Assembly: GCA_036405195.1 (NCBI GenBank)
Contig: DASWYB010000035.1
Span: forward strand, 1 to 9,418
DNA: 9,418 nt
Origin: DASWYB01 sp036405195
GTDB lineage: Bacteria > Patescibacteriota > UBA1384 > 2-12-FULL-50-11 > DASWYB01
Direction of reading: 5' to 3'
Below the pieces are notes generated by a model, which made no database searches, was not told where the DNA came from, and saw nothing but the letters and a program-made list of their open reading frames with translations. The position numbers were made by a program, and so were the translations under genes. Each line of letters begins with the position of its first letter. Within the stretch, counting starts at the first letter, position 1. Positions 5,580 through 9,418 of this stretch are shown here, piece by piece.

Positions 5580-5843
5580 ATGGCTTATAATCGAAAAATT
5601 CAAACCGGTGATATCCGTTCCCTCACGTTTAAAACTCAACTTATGACTCCTGAGTCGCCGATACTCATCCCTCTAACTATCAAAGCAACGAAATTACCAC
5701 GTTATCAGCTCAAAAAAGAACTTGCTCATATTATTTTGAGCTGCGCTCCCCTTCTAATTTTACTCGTTATTGCCACTTACTTCGAAGAGACCTCACATTG
5801 GGTCATCCCTCTGGCCGAGCGAGTGATGAAACTCGGAGCCTAG
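5580..5843 (+). CDS. Small single-helix membrane protein coupled to yifB
   Basis: 87 residues from the ATG at 5580, preceded by AAAGGA with a 4-base gap. Residues 1-46 are polar and basic (net positive, ending in YQLKKEL). One hydrophobic helix spans about 50-66 (LSCAPLLILLVIATYF). A short C-terminal tail (EETSHWVIPLAERVMKLGA) follows. The basic N-terminal side should be cytoplasmic. I recognise no family and no signal-peptide cleavage site. Its stop is one base before the yifB start, and the yifB ribosome site GGAG lies inside its last codons, so the two are translated as a pair. That suggests, but does not show, a link with YifB, such as membrane tethering of DNA uptake. Confidence 0.72.
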   Translation: MAYNRKIQTGDIRSLTFKTQLMTPESPILIPLTIKATKLPRYQLKKELAHIILSCAPLLILLVIATYFEETSHWVIPLAERVMKLGA

Positions 5844-5844
5844 T

Positions 5845-7359
5845 ATGGCAATTGCTCACATCACCACGATCGGACGACTAGGAATGCGCTGTTTCCCTAT
5901 CACGGTCGAAGTCGATGTGAGCCATGGACTTCCTGCATTTAACATTGTCGGGTTACCCGACACCATTGTTCAAGAATCAAAGGAACGCATTCGGTCAGCT
6001 ATTAAAAATAGTGGCGCTACATTTCCATTGCTACGGATTACCGTTAACTTAGCTCCTGCAGATATAAAAAAAGAAGGCGTAGGCTTTGACCTACCAATTG
6101 CACTTGGCATTCTTGCTGCCAGCGATCAGATTCCACTCCCTTCTGCCGACACTTACTTTTACGGCGAGCTTGGCCTTCAGGGCGAATTAAAATCAACACG
6201 CGGGACATTGGCGTTTCTTATTCATGCGAAAAATGCGACTCGAGCATTTATCTCCAGCGCAAACCAATTTGAAGGAGGGCTCGTTGCGGAACGAACGCCA
6301 GTCTACGTGGCTGACTCGCTTCAGACACTTGTCGAAACCTTAAAAGGAGAACAACCCGAAACTCGCATCACTCCTCACCTCCCCGACTCATCTCCTTCTT
6401 TTGCCACTGATTTTGCTGATATTCACGGCCAGCAGGCCGCAAAACGAGCACTTGAGATTGCTGCGGCTGGCCACCATAATATTCTTCTTTCCGGCCCTCC
6501 GGGAGCAGGGAAAACGTTACTCTCGCGAGCTATCCCGAGTATCATGCCCCCTCTCACGCACGATGAAATGCTCGAAACAACACAAATATACAGCGTCGCT
6601 GGCCTCTTAAGTGATGAACACCCGATTATCCACAGTCGTCCCTTCCGATCCCCGCACCATAGCGCCAGCATGGTAGCAATTATAGGTGGGGGCAACCCAC
6701 CACGGCCAGGCGAGATTACCTTAGCGCATAACGGCGTGCTTTTTCTCGATGAATTTGCAGAGTTACCTCGGATGGTCATCGAAGCATTACGTCAACCGCT
6801 CGAAGATAAAGTCGTTACGGTGGCGAGAGCAGGATTCAGTGCAGAATTTCCGGCACACTGTCTCTTGGTAGCAGCAGTTAATCCGTGCCCATGTGGATTT
6901 CAGGGAGACCCTAAGCATCACTGTACCTGCACTCCCCAGCAACTCATTATGTATAAGAAGAAATTATCCGGCCCCATTCTCGACCGAATAGACCTTCACT
7001 TGACGGTTCCAGCAGTGGAGGTTAGCGACCTCACAAAAACCGTTACCGCTGAATCCAGCCAAGCGGTTCGGGATCGCGTTCGATCTGCCCGAAACAGGCA
7101 GATCGAACGATACAAAGCCATTGGACTCAGTGCCAACAGTCAGCTCACGAACAAACATATTCCACATTTTTGCAATCAAACCCCGGAAGCCCAAGGCCTT
7201 ATCGAACGGGCAATAGATAAGCTCAACCTTTCTGCACGAAGCTACCACCGTTTGCTTAAAATCGCTCTCACTATCGCAGACCTAGAAGGAAGCGACACTA
7301 TTCAAGCAAGTCACATTGCCGAAGCAATTCAATACCGCCCTCAATCCTCTCATCATTAA
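5845..7359 (+). CDS. comM: YifB/ComM family AAA+ ATPase (Mg-chelatase-like)
   Basis: 504 residues, the usual length for the family. The N-terminal ChlI-type domain (about 1-165) has the family phrases GLPAFNIVGLPD (28-39), ESKERIRSAI and VNLAPADIKKEG (67-78). The AAA+ core follows: Walker A GPPGAGKT (217-224), Walker B GVLFLDEFAEL (297-307, with D302 and E303), sensor-1 N346, and a cysteine cluster CPCGFQGDPKHHCTC (348-362) typical of the family and possibly zinc-binding. LDRIDLHL follows, then a C-terminal helical Mg-chelatase domain (about 400-498). The protein is related to magnesium chelatase but is not part of chlorophyll synthesis. In Vibrio and Haemophilus relatives, ComM forms hexamers that drive branch migration during natural transformation. 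The start has GGAG 6 bases upstream, within the preceding gene. It converges with miaA, leaving 1 base between stop codons. Confidence 0.95.
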   Translation: MAIAHITTIGRLGMRCFPITVEVDVSHGLPAFNIVGLPDTIVQESKERIRSAIKNSGATFPLLRITVNLAPADIKKEGVGFDLPIALGILAASDQIPLPSADTYFYGELGLQGELKSTRGTLAFLIHAKNATRAFISSANQFEGGLVAERTPVYVADSLQTLVETLKGEQPETRITPHLPDSSPSFATDFADIHGQQAAKRALEIAAAGHHNILLSGPPGAGKTLLSRAIPSIMPPLTHDEMLETTQIYSVAGLLSDEHPIIHSRPFRSPHHSASMVAIIGGGNPPRPGEITLAHNGVLFLDEFAELPRMVIEALRQPLEDKVVTVARAGFSAEFPAHCLLVAAVNPCPCGFQGDPKHHCTCTPQQLIMYKKKLSGPILDRIDLHLTVPAVEVSDLTKTVTAESSQAVRDRVRSARNRQIERYKAIGLSANSQLTNKHIPHFCNQTPEAQGLIERAIDKLNLSARSYHRLLKIALTIADLEGSDTIQASHIAEAIQYRPQSSHH

Positions 7360-7360
7360 A

Positions 7361-8284
7361 TTAGTGAGTCATCAGAATCTGCGTAACTTCTTTTTCAATT
7401 TCTTGCGCTGTCATCAAATGCGCCTGTTTCATTCGTCGGAACCAAGTTCTTTGGCGACGCATGAGTTGGCGAAACTCATGAATCATATTCTCTTTTAAGG
7501 CCATTTCTGTAAATTCGCCCTCCAGCATACGAAGGACCAACCGATATGATAAGCCCATTGTCTGTAACCAATCTTTATTTACCCCCTGAACAAGTAGGTG
7601 ACGAACTTCGTCTATCAGCCCAAGGTCAAGACGCTCCTGAACCATATCAGGCGCTAAATCTCGTTGCTCTTCCCAGGAACGCTCGAGAACAAATGTATGT
7701 TGATTTGTCGTCAAAGGTTTATTTTTCATCTCAGGTACATTCCCTGACGCACGCTCAATCGCACGGATAAGGCGACGTTTATTCAAACGGTCAGTTTCTA
7801 CTACCGCCCCTCCCACTTCTTCAAGTCGTTGTTGCAACGCATCGACAGACAAATGTTCCAGTTCGCTCCGAAGCACTAAGTCAGGCTCTCCCCCGATGAC
7901 AAATCCCTCCACTACCGCCTGAATGTACAACCCCGTCCCTCCTACGAGGAATGGTACATAACCTCTTTGCCAAGCCGAAAGAATAAGACGATACGCTTCT
8001 TGCTGATAGTCGGCGAGAGAATAGTTCGTATTGGGTTCGGCGATGTCGATCAAAAATTGGGGGACGCCTTCCGAATACCACACTGGTTCCGGACGACCAG
8101 TCAAAATATCACTTGTCCCAGCTGCACCAACTTTTGCACTCCCTATATCTAAATGGCGATATATTTGACGCGAATCTGCCGATAGAATAACGAGCTGCGG
8201 GTATTTTTTCGCCAACCTAATAGCGAGTGCAGTCTTACCGCTCCCCGTCGCGCCACCGATTGAAAGTAGAAGTTTTTCATTCAT
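7361..8284 (-). CDS. miaA: tRNA dimethylallyltransferase MiaA
   Basis: 307 residues, normal length. P-loop GATGSGKT (11-18), the SADSRQIYRHLDIGSAKV motif (35-52), FLIDIAEPNTNYSLADYQ, the VGGTGLYIQAVVEGF motif (114-128), DRLNKRRLIRAIE (163-175) and the C-terminal RRQRTWFRRM all match MiaA. The enzyme adds a dimethylallyl group to N6 of A37 in tRNAs that read UNN codons and needs A36-A37-A38; tRNA-Cys in this window qualifies, while tRNA-Phe (G37) does not. Between the DSRQ motif and VPQFLID is a stretch of about 20 residues (VGAAGTSDILTGRPEPVWYS) longer than in E. coli MiaA. The start is the ATG at 8284-8282. A perfect TATAAT lies only 9 bases upstream, so the transcript should be almost leaderless. 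Confidence 0.96.
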   Translation of the reverse strand: MNEKLLLSIGGATGSGKTALAIRLAKKYPQLVILSADSRQIYRHLDIGSAKVGAAGTSDILTGRPEPVWYSEGVPQFLIDIAEPNTNYSLADYQQEAYRLILSAWQRGYVPFLVGGTGLYIQAVVEGFVIGGEPDLVLRSELEHLSVDALQQRLEEVGGAVVETDRLNKRRLIRAIERASGNVPEMKNKPLTTNQHTFVLERSWEEQRDLAPDMVQERLDLGLIDEVRHLLVQGVNKDWLQTMGLSYRLVLRMLEGEFTEMALKENMIHEFRQLMRRQRTWFRRMKQAHLMTAQEIEKEVTQILMTH

Positions 8285-8293
8285 AACCCTACT

Positions 8294-8299
8294 ATTATA
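8294..8299 (-). promoter_or_regulatory. miaA -10 box, overlapping a plus-strand -10-like box
   Basis: TATAAT on the minus strand (8299-8294) is a perfect -10, with a weak -35 (GAGCCA at 17 bases). Transcription from it would start about 8287, leaving roughly 3 bases before the ATG. On the plus strand TATACT (8296-8301, 5 of 6) overlaps it and could serve the divergent exonuclease gene, though its -35 is poor. The whole divergent gap is only 52 bases. Confidence 0.5.
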
Positions 8300-8336
8300 C
8301 TAAACGTTTGCCTTTCTGGCTCCTTCAGAGTAGCAT

Positions 8337-8975
8337 ATGGCCATGACCAACCTCTATTTTGATATCGAAACAATCCCCGCCGGCGAAGAACGTATCCCTT
8401 TTTTAAAGCGGCTCCACGAAGAGAAATTAGCCAAAGACAAAGAGCTTGGCACAAATAATACCCCTCAAGATTTCGAGCTCTTTTATCGCAAAACCGCCCT
8501 CAATGCTGCCTACGGCAGAGTCTTTTGTATTGCCATGATTAAAGAGCGGGACGGTATCGAAATTGGCAAAACAACCCTCTGTGAAGACGAGAAAGAAATG
8601 CTCCGTAAGTTTTGGGGAATCTGTCGCGACGTGAACTGCTTTGTCGGACACGGCATTCGTTTCTTCGACATTAAGTTTTTAATGCAACGATCAATTATTT
8701 TAGGCATTCCTCACACGGCAATTCCTCTTAAAAAATTCTCTGATTATCCTGTCTACGACATTATGGATCAGTGGATGAGCTATGACGGAACCATTAGTCT
8801 CCATGAATTGGCTCACGCCCTCTCTATTCCTTCCCCTAAAGAAGGTGGCATTGACGGCTCCCAGGTCTACGATTTCTTTCTCGCCAACAAACACGAAGAT
8901 ATTTGCGAATACTGCATGCGCGACGTAGAAACGGTACGCAGCGTATATCAAGTTTTAAAAAAATATCGCCAATAG
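8337..8975 (+). CDS. Stand-alone DEDDy 3'-5' exonuclease, PolB-like proofreading domain
   Basis: 212 residues. Motif Exo I is YFDIET (7-12, with D9 and E11). Exo II is GHGIRFFDIKFL (104-115, with D111). Exo III is YCMRDVETV (192-200, with Y192 and D196), the Y-x3-D form that defines DEDDy enzymes. The AAYGRVFCIAMIK strand (48-60) and the LHELAHALSIP helix (155-165) match the stand-alone exonucleases related to the DNA polymerase B proofreading domain. It probably trims single-stranded 3' ends using two metal ions; substrate (DNA or RNA) and partners are unknown. There is no polymerase domain. The start is either ATG 8337 or ATG 8343; neither has a strong ribosome site. It is divergent from miaA and is followed directly by the promoter of the next gene. 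Confidence 0.88.
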   Translation: MAMTNLYFDIETIPAGEERIPFLKRLHEEKLAKDKELGTNNTPQDFELFYRKTALNAAYGRVFCIAMIKERDGIEIGKTTLCEDEKEMLRKFWGICRDVNCFVGHGIRFFDIKFLMQRSIILGIPHTAIPLKKFSDYPVYDIMDQWMSYDGTISLHELAHALSIPSPKEGGIDGSQVYDFFLANKHEDICEYCMRDVETVRSVYQVLKKYRQ

Positions 8976-8977
8976 GG

Positions 8978-9006
8978 TTGCAAAAACGCGATAAATGTGA
9001 TATATA
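8978..9006 (+). promoter_or_regulatory. Extended -10 promoter for the orphan gene at 9042
   Basis: The -35 is TTGCAA (4 of 6), beginning 3 bases after the exonuclease stop, followed by a 17-base spacer ending in TGA and the -10 TATATA (9001-9006). The TG one base before the -10 makes it an extended -10 element. The predicted start is near 9013, giving a leader of about 29 bases. Confidence 0.65.
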
Positions 9007-9031
9007 TTAATCAGTTAGGATAGTGGAACTC

Positions 9032-9041
9032 GGAGGCCTCC
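9032..9041 (+). promoter_or_regulatory. Ribosome site inside a perfect palindrome
   Basis: GGAGGCCTCC ends at the base before the ATG at 9042. GGAGG is the Shine-Dalgarno site with 5-base spacing, and the spacing itself is CCTCC, its exact complement. A zero-loop hairpin cannot close fully, but partial pairing or pairing between two messages could mask the site. Confidence 0.7.
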
Positions 9042-9350
9042 ATGCAAGGTACTCAGGAACCAGAATTGTCTCTTCCTTTAAAAGCGATCATCTACTCCGG
9101 TGATCGCGTACCAATAGGAGATGAGTCAAAAGGCGGGGATTGGCTCCGCACCCTCGAAGAAGTTGCTTCCTGGCACGGCCAAACTACGGCCGCACCAAAG
9201 AAAAGAAAAAAGAACACAAGGCCGAGGATACCCCCCAACGTCACACACCCGGTCCGAACGTCCGCTCCTCCAACTGACCCACTTGTCCTTGTTCGCTATA
9301 GTAGGCAGGAGGACGACGAGCTTGCTAACCATTGGACGGATCGGATTTGA
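9042..9350 (+). CDS. Small orphan protein, basic centre, not recognised
   Basis: 102 residues from the ATG at 9042, with GGAGG 5 bases upstream. There is no membrane segment, signal peptide or known domain. A short hydrophobic run (LSLPLKAIIYSG, 9-20) and a helix-like WLRTLEEVASWHG (34-46) are followed by the basic patch KKRKKNTRPR (53-62), then a proline-rich, probably disordered linker (61-80). A conserved-looking tail (DPLVLVRYSRQEDDELANHW, 79-98) ends the protein. Basic linker plus acidic tail could suit RNA, DNA or ribosome binding, but that is only an impression. The gene stands alone: an extended -10 promoter in front and a strong intrinsic terminator behind make it a well-insulated single-gene unit, which argues that it is real and expressed. 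Confidence 0.72.
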   Translation: MQGTQEPELSLPLKAIIYSGDRVPIGDESKGGDWLRTLEEVASWHGQTTAAPKKRKKNTRPRIPPNVTHPVRTSAPPTDPLVLVRYSRQEDDELANHWTDRI

Positions 9351-9374
9351 TCCTCCCTCTTTATCTGAGATCAC

Positions 9375-9407
9375 GCCGCGCAGTCCTCTGCGCGGCTCCT
9401 CTTTTTT
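9375..9407 (+). terminator. Strong intrinsic terminator after the orphan gene
   Basis: GCCGCGCAG (9375-9383), loop TCCT, CTGCGCGGC (9388-9396): nine perfect pairs, rich in G-C, followed by TCCTCTTTTTT. It lies 25 bases after the stop codon at 9350. It is the clearest terminator in the window. Confidence 0.92.
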
Positions 9408-9418
9408 AAAACAGAAAA

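Noticed and set aside
6964..7248. Minus-strand open frame of 94 codons within yifB
   Set aside because: It is a shadow of the C-terminal domain of YifB, with no ribosome site or recognisable domain.

Overview
This 9.4 kb window is a dense chromosomal segment. It looks like a reduced-genome bacterium of the Candidate Phyla Radiation (Patescibacteria). That placement is an inference, based on very tight packing, tRNA genes threaded between protein genes, a four-domain S1 protein, a lone family-5 solute-binding protein beside secG, several small membrane proteins of no recognised family, and a shrunken metallo-beta-lactamase-fold protein. The reading frames fit the standard bacterial code. Shine-Dalgarno sites of the GGAGG/AAGGA type precede many starts. 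All six tRNAs encode their own CCA. No prophage, IS element, CRISPR array, toxin pair or defence system was seen.

Layout. Bases 1-5459 are read almost wholly on the minus strand. From upstream to downstream, a promoter at 5472-5500 leads to tRNA-Gly, a structured spacer, tRNA-Cys, secG, a membrane-anchored solute-binding protein, tRNA-Leu(CAG) and a five-helix membrane protein. A second promoter (2906-2934) leads to tRNA-Leu(GAG), tRNA-Val, tRNA-Phe, a three-helix membrane protein, a leader with two hairpins and the S1-domain protein. That unit ends at a UNCG-loop hairpin (954-988). Past it lie the metallo-beta-lactamase-like protein and the start of a DHH phosphoesterase that runs off the window.

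Bases 5580-7359 read on the plus strand: a small single-helix membrane protein coupled to the AAA+ ATPase YifB/ComM. miaA (minus strand) converges on yifB with a 1-base gap. Divergent from miaA is a stand-alone DEDDy 3'-5' exonuclease (plus strand). The window ends with a short orphan gene that has its own promoter and a strong intrinsic terminator (9375-9407).

The common theme is translation and RNA metabolism: six tRNAs, S1, the tRNA-modifying enzyme MiaA and an NrnA-like phosphoesterase. Added to this are secretion (SecG, solute-binding protein) and DNA processing (YifB, exonuclease). Nothing here is clearly a new system. The best leads are the metal-less lactamase-fold protein, the small membrane protein coupled to YifB, the orphan gene at 9042, and the structured leader and spacer regions.
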